This document shows, in pieces, positions 47,401-57,986 of a stretch of 64,000 bases of DNA. The notes under the pieces are model-generated. The model saw nothing but the letters and a program-made list of their open reading frames with translations, ran no database searches and had not been told where the DNA came from. The translations under genes were made by a program, and so were the position numbers. The first letter of the stretch is position 1, and the number at the start of each line of letters is the position of its first letter. The stretch covers positions 472,874 through 536,873 of the forward strand of contig BCHH01000006.1 of the NCBI GenBank assembly GCA_001599595.1, given 5' to 3'. The DNA is from Beverwykella pulmonaria. Lineage: Eukaryota > Ascomycota > Dothideomycetes > Pleosporales > Melanommataceae.

Positions 47401-48214
47401 GGGAGGACAACAGGGAGGATGATGGTAGGGTCGGTACTGAGCTCGGGGCAGACAGACTCGGAATCGGAATCGAAACTGTGCTCGAAGAGAAGACATTCCC
47501 GACTAGAAAAGATAACGATAATGCTGGTATTGAAACTGCCGCTGGGCTTGAAGAGGAGGATTTCCCAGAAGCCGAGGCAGTCGAAGAACTCAGAGCCACC
47601 ATGCCCGTCGCGGCACTCGAAGCCACAATTGCAGAAGACGGCATCACCGTAACGACCGCAGAGCTCGAAGATGTCTTTCCAATAGCTGTTGTCGGTATAG
47701 TCACAACACCCGACGCCACCCAACTCGAAGCCCTCGACGAACTGCTCACGGCCACATCAACCGGGACCAATGCTAAAAACTGACTCGAACTGACCACCGC
47801 ACCAACAAGCGGCGTCACCACTTCATTAACCACACTCACGACCCCATTAACACCTCTCAGCGAGCACTTCTTGGCCGCGGAATCAAGCGTAGCAGCAACG
47901 CAATACGGGCTCGCTGTACATGTGTCTGCGCATGTGGCCATGGAGCTGGTGATGAGGGTTGCAAACTCAGTTTGGGTCAAGTCGGTGCCGCAGAGGATTG
48001 TGTATGTGCGGCCCACCCTAGTGTACGTGGTGCCGTTGGTGTAGGTGCCGCCCGCGGCGTCAGTGCATGTTACGGAAGTGAGGATGTCGGGAAGCACGTT
48101 GACGCCAAGAATTTGAGGACGTGCGGTCGCAAAGGGGAGGGAGACGGGGAGGAGCCAGAGAAGGATGTGTGTGAGGTGGGAATAGCTCCATGAGCGGTGA
48201 GGTGAAAATATCAT
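44418..48214 (-). CDS. Large secreted multimodular protein: PAN/apple-like, Ser/Thr-rich stalk, three hevein-type chitin-binding modules
   Basis: Minus-strand exons 48214-45748, 45689-45264, 45217-44836, 44776-44701 and 44627-44418 give 1186 residues. The frame is open to 48364, but the ATG at 48214 gives a clean signal peptide (HILLWLLPVSLPFATARP). Residues about 45-130 look PAN/apple-like (TILCGTDLTQTEFATLITSS, CADTCTASPYCVAATLDSAA). About 600 Ser/Thr/Val residues follow, with recurring LGLG/SVDLGLGVS motifs, a glycosylated stalk. Hevein 1 is at about 730-775 (NGRCGYATGFQCSGSDYGDC), hevein 2 at about 778-835 (GTCGPNYGYVC), a second PAN-like block at about 935-1027 (TCMDYCSIDDTCVGVVWYKQ), and hevein 3 at about 1062-1110 (GRCGPNYGYTCQGGSYGRCC). 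Hevein folds bind chitin. Intron 2 is GC-AG (AAG|GCAAGT). The C-terminal 70 residues are less certain. Confidence 0.84.
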
Positions 48215-48570
48215 CTCGAATGGGTTCCCTAGTGGTGGGAAAAAAAGAGATAGATGGAGCACTCGATGGGAGAGGTATAAATATTGGAAGTAAAATACGG
48301 CAAATGAGTGACTGACACTGAATGATAGTATGAGGATGAACCCAAAGATTGCCCTGAAATTCATATCTTGGAATAGAGCAGTTCAATTAATTATCTGCGG
48401 AAGACGCGTTGTGTTGATCTTTCAGCCGTGTTGGAATGTGGGGGTGGGGAGCATGTGGGCAACACAACATAACTCTTCACCAGGCTGGGAAAGCATCTCT
48501 CAATGTGATACGACGAAAGTCAGACGACTTCGCATTTCTCAATCCTAAAACCACAATTCTTAAACCTAGT
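48215..48570. other. Intergenic, promoter of the chitin-binding gene
   Basis: About 360 bp between two minus-strand genes. AT-rich near 48270-48300, with a TATA-like stretch (tataaata) on the plus strand. No gene is seen. Confidence 0.4.
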
Positions 48571-49557
48571 TTACATTCTTGAAGCCCTTAACTTGGTGCT
48601 GTCAACGCGTCGTCCCTCATCATCTTGCTCTTTTACAGTAAGATCCGGGAATTCGGCGGGCATGATCCGGCGGGGCTTTGATCCAGGAATGACACTGTAG
48701 TGATCAAAATCGGTGATACCTGTCTTTCTCAAAAAGTCCTCGTCGAGTTCTAGACATCCGTTTACTGAGGATGCTGGGGCGCGTAGCATGGCGAGAATGG
48801 CGTCTGAGTAGATGACCGGCTTCCTTAGATCACTCGCAGACTCTTTGTCCAGCTTTTCTGTTGCGGCGGATTGGATGGCGGTCGCCGGCCAGATACTCGT
48901 GATGGCCATTTCGGTTTTGCCCTCGCGTTCCCAATCCATAGCCAAACCCTTCGTTAGAACGCTCATCCCCACCTTCCCCATCGCATACGCCGTCTTCCCT
49001 CTGAAGAACCTCGAGTATATCGGTGGACTAACTACAATAATCCGTCCTTTCCACCCATTACTCTTGAAATGGGGCAGCGCAGCTTGTACTGTCCCATAAA
49101 GCCCCTCCACGTTGACACGCTGCATGAGCTGGAATCTCTTCATAGGCGTCTGCTCCACGCTCGCCCACCATATCGCGCCCGAATTGTAGATCAGCACGTC
49201 CAGACGGCCGTATATCTTGATCGTCTGGTCGACCATGCGCTGCACGGACTCGTAGTCTCGTGTATCTACAGCGACGGCCGTGGCCTCGGCCCCAGCTTCA
49301 CGAATCTCGCGCTCGACGGTGCTGATGGTGGACTCGGAAGAGTTTGGGTCAGGAGGGAAGGTGTGCACTTTCGACGCGTCGGAGGTGCTTTTCGCTGCTA
49401 CGACGACTACGCATGCTCATCAGCAACCCGCAATCACTCAACGAGAGGTTCACTACTAACCCGCATACCCATTCTGCGCCAAATCAATAGCTACCTGCCG
49501 TCCAATTCCCCTTGAAGCTCCAACAAGAAGGGCTACTTGCTTCGTTGAGGTTGCCAT
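48571..49557 (-). CDS. Short-chain dehydrogenase/reductase, HSDL2-like
   Basis: Minus-strand exons 49557-49461 and 49406-48571 give 310 residues (54-nt intron). Rossmann motif VALLVGASRGIGRQVAIDLA sits at residues 8-27. Catalytic residues are N107 in IYNSGA, S159 in IIVVSPP, and Y173/K177 in TAYAMGKVGMS. The text SPPIYSRFFRGKTAYAMGK and TSIWPATAIQSAATEKL closely resembles the HSDL2 branch of SDRs, peroxisomal or mitochondrial in animals. No SCP2 domain follows, so only the dehydrogenase part is present. The substrate is unknown, perhaps fatty-acid or sterol related. It is divergent from the GST kappa gene with 372 bp between starts. The donor GTTAGT is slightly atypical. Confidence 0.88.
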
Positions 49558-49929
49558 AGTGTCGACGATCAATGCGGGCCGTTCGGGCTCTTCCCGCTCC
49601 CTTGGAATGGATGGTGAGTGATAGCACGATGCCAACGACGATACAATTTCTCACGGTATATGGAGACGTCCTACGAGCTCCATATGAACCGTGATGCGCT
49701 TCCTCGGCTCGCGGCGGACAATTGGCGTCATTGCCCAACGCAGCCGGTCGTGGTTGCAGAGGATTACTGATCCCAAGCTCTCTGAAAGTCAGACATCGCG
49801 AACCTCGGTTGCCAAGCCTGGAGCTCTCCCCGCAAAACCGGCCATTTCAGACTTAAAGCAAGAAGCTACACCAGCAGGTACCGTGTCATTTTCTAATCTT
49901 CGTCCAAAGCTCAGAAATTCAGCACGAAA
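49558..49929. promoter_or_regulatory. Divergent promoter between SDR and GST kappa genes
   Basis: 372 bp between divergent start codons. A plus-strand frame opening with ATGATG at 49691 runs into the GSTK first exon in another phase. It is best read as leader sequence or an upstream ORF rather than a gene. Confidence 0.4.
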
Positions 49930-51058
49930 ATGCCAGGCAAAATAACGTGCTACCTCGACTGCGGTCCGTCTTTCTAGCACGACATGCGTAACACGGCGAG
50001 CTAATACGCGCTTAGTATCACCATACTCGTACTTTGCCCTCCTCTATCTCGAGAAGAATCAACAGGTGCTGAAGTCTCACGATGTGGAAGTGGAGTAAGT
50101 GCTGCACGCATCCAACCCTTTCGCTCCTCCCGCTGCGAGCCAAACACGTGAATTGTACCCATCATGGAACAACATGTCATCTAAAAGCAATCGGAGCTCC
50201 CGTGAACAAGGATCTAAGCTGACGCAGAACAGCATAGTGCCCGTCTTCCTTGGCGGGATAAATGTAGGCAGCGGTATGCTTTCCCCTTCCCCAGACTCTA
50301 GCCAAAACCTGACCATAGAATACAGGCAACAAGCCGCCATGGACGCTCCCCGCAAAAGTAATAAACCGACAGCCCATTCTATATCCTGTATGGAAGAGGA
50401 GTGTCTTTGCTGATTGGTTATTGCAGGCAAAATACAGTAAATTCGACAGCGAGCGAGCGAAAAAATACTTCGGCGCCCCCAATGTCAAAACACCCTCATT
50501 CTTCCCGATCCTCTCGATCCTGCCTCAACGAGCTTTGATTTTCATCAAAGCCAAGCACCCGTCCCTCTTCATCCCCACATTCCTCTCCCTTTTCAAAGAG
50601 ATGTGGGAAAACGGGATCGACGTCAGCAAACCCGAGCTCCTTTCCCAAGTCCTCTCTCAAAGCTTCTCCGCCCCACAGGTCCGCGAGATCCTCGAGCAGG
50701 CAAACAGCCCAGCGTACAAGCAGGCTTTGAACGACAACACGAAGGAAGCTCTAGACCGGGGCGCCTTTGGATGTCCGTGGTACTGGGTCACGAACTCGAA
50801 AGGAGAGGAAGAGCCATTCTTTGGAAGTGATAGGTACGTTCTTCCATTTGGTTTCCCTTTTGACGTGCGTGGTATGGTTCCTTTCGGCGGCAGCGGCGGC
50901 AGGCGACAAACGCAAGGCAATGCGAACTACACATGAAACGATGTCCGGAGAGTGGGGCTAATTAACTACCCGTCTGTAGATACCATTTCATGTGGGAATA
51001 TTTGGGGTTGCCATGGAAGGACCTTGAATTGGTTGCACCGCGGAAGGCGAAGATCTGA
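49930..51058 (+). CDS. Glutathione S-transferase kappa / DsbA-like isomerase
   Basis: Six exons (49930-49963, 50016-50094, 50233-50273, 50326-50357, 50427-50833, 50980-51058) give 223 residues, the usual length. The first 62 residues are spread over four tiny exons of 32-79 nt, yet each junction restores family sequence: MPGKITCYLDC|VSPYSYFALL, SHDVEVD-IVPVFLGGINVG, SGNKPPWTLPAK|AKYSKFD. The catalytic serine region is VSPYS (Ser13/Ser16), equivalent to Ser16 of human GSTK1. Later motifs are SERAKKYFG, FFPILSILPQRALI, NTKEALDRGAFGCPWYWV and FFGSDRYHFMWEYLGLPW. The family conjugates glutathione or isomerises 2-hydroxychromene-type substrates in mitochondria or peroxisomes. The first donor (GTCCGT) is weak but forced by the join. 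Confidence 0.9.
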
Positions 51059-53401
51059 GCAGATCTCCTTGTAATCTTCCGGCGAGTGGGTTGAGGTGTG
51101 GGGGGGTGTCGCTGATGCGTAAGCTGCTGTTGGTCAACTGTCAATCAAGTTGAGCCTTATTTCGGGATATCCCAACTACAAGACAGTGAGAATCGACATG
51201 TATATCAATTGTTACCTCTTTCGCCATTGCTCAAAGAGACTTTATGCTGGGCGAAGAGCACATCGTGCTAGAGATCAGGAGGCCCAGTCGAATCTTTAAA
51301 ATCCATGTACGCTGCACGCTTGCCGTTTCGTAGCACCTTGGACAAATGCCATGGATTGTGTCACTACGGGACGGGTGCTAACACCCCCATACGGCCTTCA
51401 AGAAGGCTCCGGGCGACCCGTCAGAGAAGAAAGCGGAATTTCGCGTTTTGGCCTGTGCATGGGCCAATTCGGTGACAGGCCGTAGCCGAAAGTCTGCGAC
51501 ATGCCGTAAGTGGAGTGAAGGCGCAGACCGTATAGAACAAAGAAATATTCTCGCAACTTGTGTGAGACGCTGTGACTAGCCGTCTGCCACCTCAGTATAG
51601 AAACTAACACGGCGGCATGTGCGTCTGAATTTCCAGTGAGCGAGGCGGGGAGTTGATTGACATACTTCTTTTCCAAGTTTTACTGCTAGTAGAGAGAAGT
51701 GCAATGATTCACAGAGCGTTAGGATAATGAGTAGTTCAAGTTAGAAAAACAGTGTCGTACACTGTGGCGGGTGCCTCCATCGGTCGTTCCACATGGAGCA
51801 TGAGCATTGACGCTACCTCCATTAGAAGGGATCTCATCTGTACAAAATCTCCTCTAGACGGCGGACCTGCGCGCATGCCATTCCCAAGTGCCTTCCTATT
51901 GGCGGCTGTTGATGGAAATGCTGTCGTGCAAGGTTTGCTATGCAGACACCCGTTCGCGGCTGCATGGCACTCAACTAGGCCGACGGAGCCGCTTTTGGCC
52001 AAGCTCAACTAGGTTCAGAAGAGCAATCTTTGCTCGAAGCCGATTGGTAGCTTGCCGCGAAGAGAGGGTGGCAGCTACTGGCAAGGCTAAGCATATCGAC
52101 CACATTTGGCGAGCTTGCCACGTTGGAATCCGAACTCATCATTTCACTGCTGTCTTGAACCGCCATGGCCGTCTTCCCAAGACACTGAACATGCTGAACA
52201 CAGTGCGCAGCTGGGTCAGAGACGCCATTCTGGCAACCCGATTCTCCCACCCGTGTCGGTTCCAGAGTTCATGTGATGAAGGACAGCGTGGGCCTGTACG
52301 GAATACCAGGCCTTTCCTTCCGCTGCCGCAAGGTAGAGACATGGGGGATTCAAACGAGAGGCTGACGTACTGAAGGAGATACCCTGACCGTCTTAGATAC
52401 AAATGATGAGACCGCACAGCGAAGGATCATGCCCACCCCGCTCCATTTCTCGCAGCTTCGGCTCCCTTTTGGCCTGCGTCTTTTGTATATCTGCTGTATG
52501 GTGTGCTTTCCCCTACTTTTCATACTCGTTCCACAATTCGATGTTGCTCATGTCTCGTTAGTATGTTTGTGTATGCTCATGCGACCCTTTTCAGTTGCTT
52601 GAGCTTCCTCATATTTCCGAGATCCCTGTGGCATAGTCGAAAGTAAAGGTAATGCCTTCACCAGCCAGTCTACGGTTTAGCCTGCTGACAATGTACCTTG
52701 AGTGAAGCTTAGCGCGATATCATTGTTGCGTGATATAGATAGCAAGGTAAGCCTCGTCTTGAAGCACAGCAGTAGCTCTATTTACACGCCTCTCGTCCAC
52801 CATATTCCGCAAGTGTAGCACGTACGTGTGCGATAGGCTGGAGATTTTGAAAGGCTTATCTCGTCCCTTGAGCCGCACGCCTGCATCGCATTTACCACTA
52901 ATTACGTCCAGCGGTCGGACTCATTCGGTGAGAGAGACACTCTCGACAGGTGAATGGTCCAAATAGCTGCAACCTGCCTCTCCTCAACGCCCCACCACTT
53001 CCATTCACCGATATCTCTGTAAATCAGCTGCCTGTCTGAGGCAGAAGCTGTGTGAAGGGCAGTCAACTCGAGTAGCCACATGATAATGTTTAAAGAGTCG
53101 CATGCCGCAGCATACAGTGAAATGGCGAGAACCGCCTCTCAGCAGCACAGTCTCGGAAGCTTCTCTCGCCATCAGCTAGGCTTGCCCACATCTTTCGCCG
53201 CATTTACTCACAACTCCCACTCCCACGTTCAAGAGATCAATCACCCACACGCCGTCAACTTCGACGCCAAATCAATGACGCTTCCCGTTTTGGTGAGGAT
53301 TGCACTGATCATAGAAAAGAATAACTCTGACAGTGTGGCAACAGCGACCGATAGACAGGGAGGTATACACGAGCGATCAAACTTGGACGACCCCACAAGC
53401 G
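51059..53401. other. Intergenic, 2.3 kb, no gene seen
   Basis: Frames in the 51.4-52.4 kb part are short, overlap on both strands and carry no motif. A frame at 53080-53445 reads into the Myb-like gene in another phase and could be leader or a missed first exon, but I find no join that keeps the main frame. No RNA gene is recognised. Confidence 0.4.
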
Positions 53402-54776
53402 ATGCCGCAAGGCTCCGATACATATCTTTCTGTGTCGATGAATGAGGCTTTGTCCGGCGGAGCAGAATGGACGACGTCGTTACCAACCCTATGGTGGAAT
53501 GAATCTTCCATGATGGACCATGGAATTGTATGCCATAATGGGATGCCGGTGGAGCGGCTTATTGTGCCAAACTCGATGTACCCGTTCGTGAAGAATGTGT
53601 CTCTCCTGTACAATAACATCGTGGATGAGAGTTATATGTTCAAGAAGAACGGCTTTGGGTATGTCGGCGAACACCCCTGGCAATTACCCGACATAACTGG
53701 CACTCCGCATCCTATCACCTTCTTTCACGGATCGGATTTGGACACGAATTTACCATCAGCGTCACCGAGGAGCCCGTTCAGTGAGCATTTAGAACATAAA
53801 CGGTCTTTCACCTCTGAGGTAGTCGCTGATTATCCGTCTCCGAGCGATTCCTGGGTCGGTACTGAAGCAAGGTCTTGCCAGGTACTCCAACCAGCCCCTG
53901 AATTAGGCATCTCGTCAAGTGTGTTAAGCTTTGCTCCGCGGGTCGAGCAGTCGCTCCAAGAGGCCAACGACTTTGCGCTGCCTGGGCCACGCTGTGATGA
54001 TCTCGCAGACTCTCCCCTTCATTCGATTACTCCCGTCAACAGTACCGAGAGCATGTTCCATCCTCAATCGAACCCGTCGTATGTGCCAGAAGGCAACACA
54101 GGCAATGCAGCACATTGGTATCCTTCCAGATCTCCGATGTTTTCATTGCAGTTTCCTTACGCGCAGGCGCAGCCCGAAAGCTCCTGTGCACGAGAGTCGA
54201 GTGCCACTCGCACCATTTATCCCAGTCCTCCTTTCCAGGACGACGACGACGACGACCAGAAGTACTCGGAGCAGCGCATAGACTCTGCTACTAGCACTGG
54301 CAATGGAAACCACATATACATGTCGGCCATACAAGCGGCTTTATCTCAACGGAAAGATGAAGACAAGATCCTACTCCAAGGGAAGGCAGATGGGTTGACA
54401 TACAGAGAAATCAGAAAGAAGATGCGGACACGAGTCGCAGAGTCGACTCTGAGAGGGCGGTATAGGTCCTTGACCAAAGACAGAAAGGATCGTGTTCGCA
54501 AGCCCATGTGGACGGAGGAGGATGCGAGTACTCAAGGTCCCTATGTCCACGTTTCATGCTGATTATTTACGCTAGATCCGACTTCTACGGAAAATCGTCC
54601 ACATGGAGCTCGATCAGCTTGACGGTAGAGACTACCTAGCTTCCAAACATGGTCAGAAGCGGGCCAAGATCTCTTGGAAGAGGGTTGCAGAGCAGATCGC
54701 TAACGATGGCGGGTCATACCACTTTGGTAACTCGACGTGCAAGAAGAAGTGGTCAGAAATTGACTGTTGCCGTTGA
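53402..54776 (+). CDS. Myb/SANT-like DNA-binding protein
   Basis: Exons 53402-54523 and 54576-54776 give 440 residues. The frame is open from a GTG at 53333; the first in-frame ATG is 53402 and an additional upstream exon is possible. About 300 residues of Ser/Pro-rich, low-motif sequence with an acidic DDDDD run lead to a first HTH-like unit (EDKILLQGKADGLTYREIRK, STLRGRYRSLTK). A second Myb unit follows (RKPMWTEED|IRLLRKIVHM, then ISWKRVAEQIANDGG and FGNSTCKKKWSEI). The second unit is only complete if a 52-nt intron with a GC donor (GAT|GCGAGT, 54524-54575) is removed; no GT donor nearby gives the right phase. Two Myb-like helices suggest sequence-specific DNA binding in the nucleus. The target is unknown. 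Confidence 0.75.
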
Positions 54777-55267
54777 TGGGATGCAATTGTCTGGCACATC
54801 AGAAGTTTCACTCAAAATGTATTTCCAGTTATAAAGTCTTTTCTTTTCCTATTAAGGGTTGTATCATGTTCTGTACGATAGAGAAATGTGGGACATTGTC
54901 ACTTGCTTCGGTGGTTTGTTGGATATCCCGGTGAGAAAGAAGAAGATGGTAGTGCTAAATCACATGACACATTATTGCCTTCCCAATCAGGAGGTAGATA
55001 GTATAGCGTTGTTAGAGCAGCAACTCTCGTTTCGGTCAAATTTATGGACTCTGTTTAAGGATTAGACATTGTTGCTCAGAATTCGGCGGGCGAACTAGAC
55101 CGCCATGCAAAATCTGTTGTTACAAGACCTAGACATACTGATTATTAACTTCAGTAGAGTTAACATAGATTAGAATGAACACTAGCACATTATTAGTGCG
55201 CCGGGCATCAATGTTACAGGCCAGACAGAGGAAGAGGGAAAAGAGAAATTAGCACCGGGCACATTAC

Positions 55268-56275
55268 ATGGTGAGTCAACCACTGTCCTCGTTTGTAGAC
55301 ACACCGATAGACGGATCTAGCTTTACTATCAATTCCACGTGTTATGCAACATGCCTTAACTTTAGTCCGCCATGGGACCGGTCTAAAATAGGCAAGACAC
55401 GCGTTCAAGCCACGAGGGATTCTGTTAGGACGGACGCCTTTATCTGGGCACGCAAGGACGAGAGAATCATCTGGAATGGCACCAAAAAAGCCGACCACAA
55501 GGCTGTTGGAGCAAGCACGTGTGATGCTTCTAGCTCAAACTTTAAGCGGGACGAGTCTGCGGCCCGAAGCTACAATGCACGCTAGTTAATGTCGATTCGA
55601 ACAATATGTACGTGCTCAGAGACACACTCGAGGATGCCAGCGACAACCCATACCACCCCATACTTGAGGGCATGAGCTTCGGAGCCGGTCTGCGTAGCTA
55701 CCTCCTAAATGCCCCCGAGGTGGCCTAGATTGGCATAATTGGCAATATAGATGTGGGAGACAAACCACCTAGCGTAGATGACTGCAAGAACATCTACATA
55801 AGATCCTTGATGGATGTGATATTGGCCACGACAACTACAACCCGATGAACTGGAAGGAGCGTGGTCGAGGGACAGTTGAAGGATGGATTTATAATCCCAG
55901 GCCGCTATACGATCTGTCGCCTGTTCTTAACAAACCAAAGGATGGGTACTAGATTGACAGTTGAAATTCACATGGTCGCAAACTAAGGATATGGGGCGCC
56001 AGCTGGGAGAGCTCTAAGTTTAGCAAGGCGTTGTGAGAGATGCTTGATTATTTCAAGAAGGTAGCAAAGCGGGCAGCAAGGTTGGCGATAATAAGGGGTA
56101 CGGCACAGACAGCTGGGATGAGAACCTTATCTATGAGCTTATGGGTGGATACGAATCGACTTTCACCCTTCCCGTGAATTTAGACTTCTTAGAGTATAGA
56201 TCTACAACCGCAAATTTTATGAGGCTGGTGACACACGACCTCGAAGTGAAAGATTGCAAAGAGGTTTAACAGGGT
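55268..56275 (+). pseudogene. Decayed protein-coding relic, possibly from a chitinase-like gene
   Basis: An open frame 55268-55585 is followed, in shifted frames, by text that still reads like protein: NMYVLRDTLEDASDNPYHPI, SFGAGLRSYLLNAPEV, an in-frame TAG, then GDKPPSVDDCKNIYIRSLMD, WKERGRGTVEGWIY, YDLSPVLNKPKDGY and SWDENLIYELMGGY. At least three stops and two frame changes interrupt it, and no splice pattern removes them. From memory this resembles C-terminal regions of large fungal class V (GH18) chitinase-like proteins. That is an unverified recollection, not an alignment. Base changes are not restricted to CpA to TpA as far as I can see, so RIP is not claimed. Confidence 0.4.
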
Positions 56276-56807
56276 GAGACGTTATGTTTAGGAAACGGGC
56301 GTTGGCAAGACGGTTGGGGCACCAGAGCCCCCGCACATAAGGCAAACGTTAAGTCGCTAACTTTTGGTAAGGGGAACTAAAAAGGTCCCATCTTATCAGG
56401 GGATCCACTAATTACGTGTACCTAGCGCGGGTCCTGAAAATCGGCCATGGGTAAGAAGATCAGATATGGGTTCCCCGGAAAGTGACTCACTCTGTGCCCG
56501 ACTACAGGGGTAGAACTAATAACGCAGGGGTATTAGCTCTGCAGCATGAAAGCTCGAAGTTGGTCGTGTGTATCTTTAACAACTAATCATTTTTTCCATG
56601 CGCCTATTCATTCATTTGCTCATAAAAGGAAAAATTCTAAGCTGCTCTCTAAGTTTGCAAAAGAATTGTATATTACAGGATGTGCCTGCAGCCATATTCA
56701 ACCAGGCTGAACTCACTGTTACCTTCAAGTCGCAGACTAATTCAGGTAGTGTGATCAAGTATGTTTAAAAGGGTGCGTAACATGACAGAGGGAACCCGAA
56801 ACATAGC

Positions 56808-57340
56808 ATGGCGGAGGAGGCGGCGAGGGTATACGGGAAAATAAAGTTACAGTTTCGGACCACTTGTCAACTCTTAACGGTCAGCATATGCTGGGTGCCG
56901 CTTGCTCGCAAACTTAATGTTGAGTTTGCGATGAACGTCATGACATTGCAGACCCGACGGGCTGGGATTCTGTGTGCCAGACTACGCACGCGATTGTGCA
57001 CACGCGTGTCCCCAAACAGCCGACGTTGGAGAATCTTCAGCGTCGTATGGGGAGCACCAGAGCTCTGGTTGCTGGAACTTTGCCAGTAGCGTTCCCGAAA
57101 ACCTGGTTTTTCATGGATCGTGGCCAATTGATCAAAGGACATCGAAGTCGCGGCAAAAGTTTGATTCAGTCCTCTTCCTGTGCCAAGAACATTGCAACGG
57201 CCGTGCGAACGGATTCCTACCCAATCGCAAAAGGGCCGCATACCTAGCGAGCAAGTGGCTGCACTCGTGCTGGGGGCGGACTAATCTTGTCCATAATTAC
57301 GTCCATTGTCGTCAAGGCTGCAGTTCGGGCGAGTCATAAG
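56808..57340 (+). pseudogene. Second coding-like block, unassigned, probably decayed
   Basis: Overlapping frames keep protein-like text (NLVFHGSWPIDQRTSKS, KFDSVLFLCQEHCNGR) with stops and no start or splice context. It may belong to the same dead locus as the relic at 55.3-56.3 kb, or be chance. Family not recognised. Confidence 0.22.
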
Positions 57341-57848
57341 CGAGGCGAAGCGAGACCAGTGTGTCGGTTCACGATGCCTTCTCCAGGTTTTTCTGGAAAG
57401 AGAGCCTTGGTCAATGCCATGCGGTGTTGCTTTTGAGACCCTGACGATCATACCACGCGAGCTCAGATTGCTAAGGTGGTGGCTGCATCTTATTCCTTTT
57501 TATCTTGGACCCTGGGTCAGGCGAGAAGTGAGGAGCGGGACATGCACCCTGATCCAATTGTTACCGAATGATCATAATCTCTTCGCCGCTCCACTTCCGA
57601 GTCCCGTCCAATGGTTTAAACATGGGTACGCCCATCACACCTTGGCATTCCTGCCCTGTCGTATTCTGTTCAAGGGGCACCGCCGCATTGCCATTGTGGA
57701 ATGAAGGTGGTAAAGTCTATTTTTTTGGTGGCTTTTTGGACCAGGAAGTCTTCTAGCTCCCGCTGGGGACTAGTTTCCCCTTCCGCGAAGGAATCCGGGG
57801 TGGAGGAAAAGAACCGAGAGCTTATTTTCTTTGACAGTATTTTCACTC

Positions 57849-57856
57849 TATATAAG
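57849..57856 (+). promoter_or_regulatory. TATA-like box upstream of the rhodopsin-domain gene
   Basis: The sequence tatataag lies 131 nt before the start codon at 57987 and is followed by C/T-rich leader, a normal fungal spacing. Confidence 0.45.
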
Positions 57857-57986
57857 AGCGTCCCTAAGTCCAGTGTCCAACTTGGTCATCGCTCCAACAG
57901 TCTTCAACTTGGGAATATCTCTCCCGAACCCTTGCACCGAATCTAAACTTCATACCGTAGCCTCTTCTTCTCGAAGTCTAGGTAGG

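Larger units (their letters stand above)
54777..57986. other. Gene-poor region with decayed coding relics
   Basis: 3.2 kb with no intact gene. It contains a stop-ridden relic (55268-56275), a second coding-like block (about 56808-57340), and the promoter of the rhodopsin-domain gene at the right end. Stretches 54777-55267 and 56276-56800 show nothing recognisable. Confidence 0.5.

Noticed and set aside
46872..47783. Plus-strand open frame of 303 codons
   Set aside because: Same reason: an antisense shadow of the low-complexity stalk, Glu/Val/Thr-rich with no family.
53080..53445. Possible first exon of the Myb-like gene
   Set aside because: The only plausible donor/acceptor pair gives a ~41-nt intron in the wrong phase and leads to a stop.
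54777..57986. Transposon mutated by RIP
   Set aside because: No terminal repeats, reverse transcriptase or transposase text were seen, and the stops are not all of the CpA to TpA type. Described as a coding relic instead.
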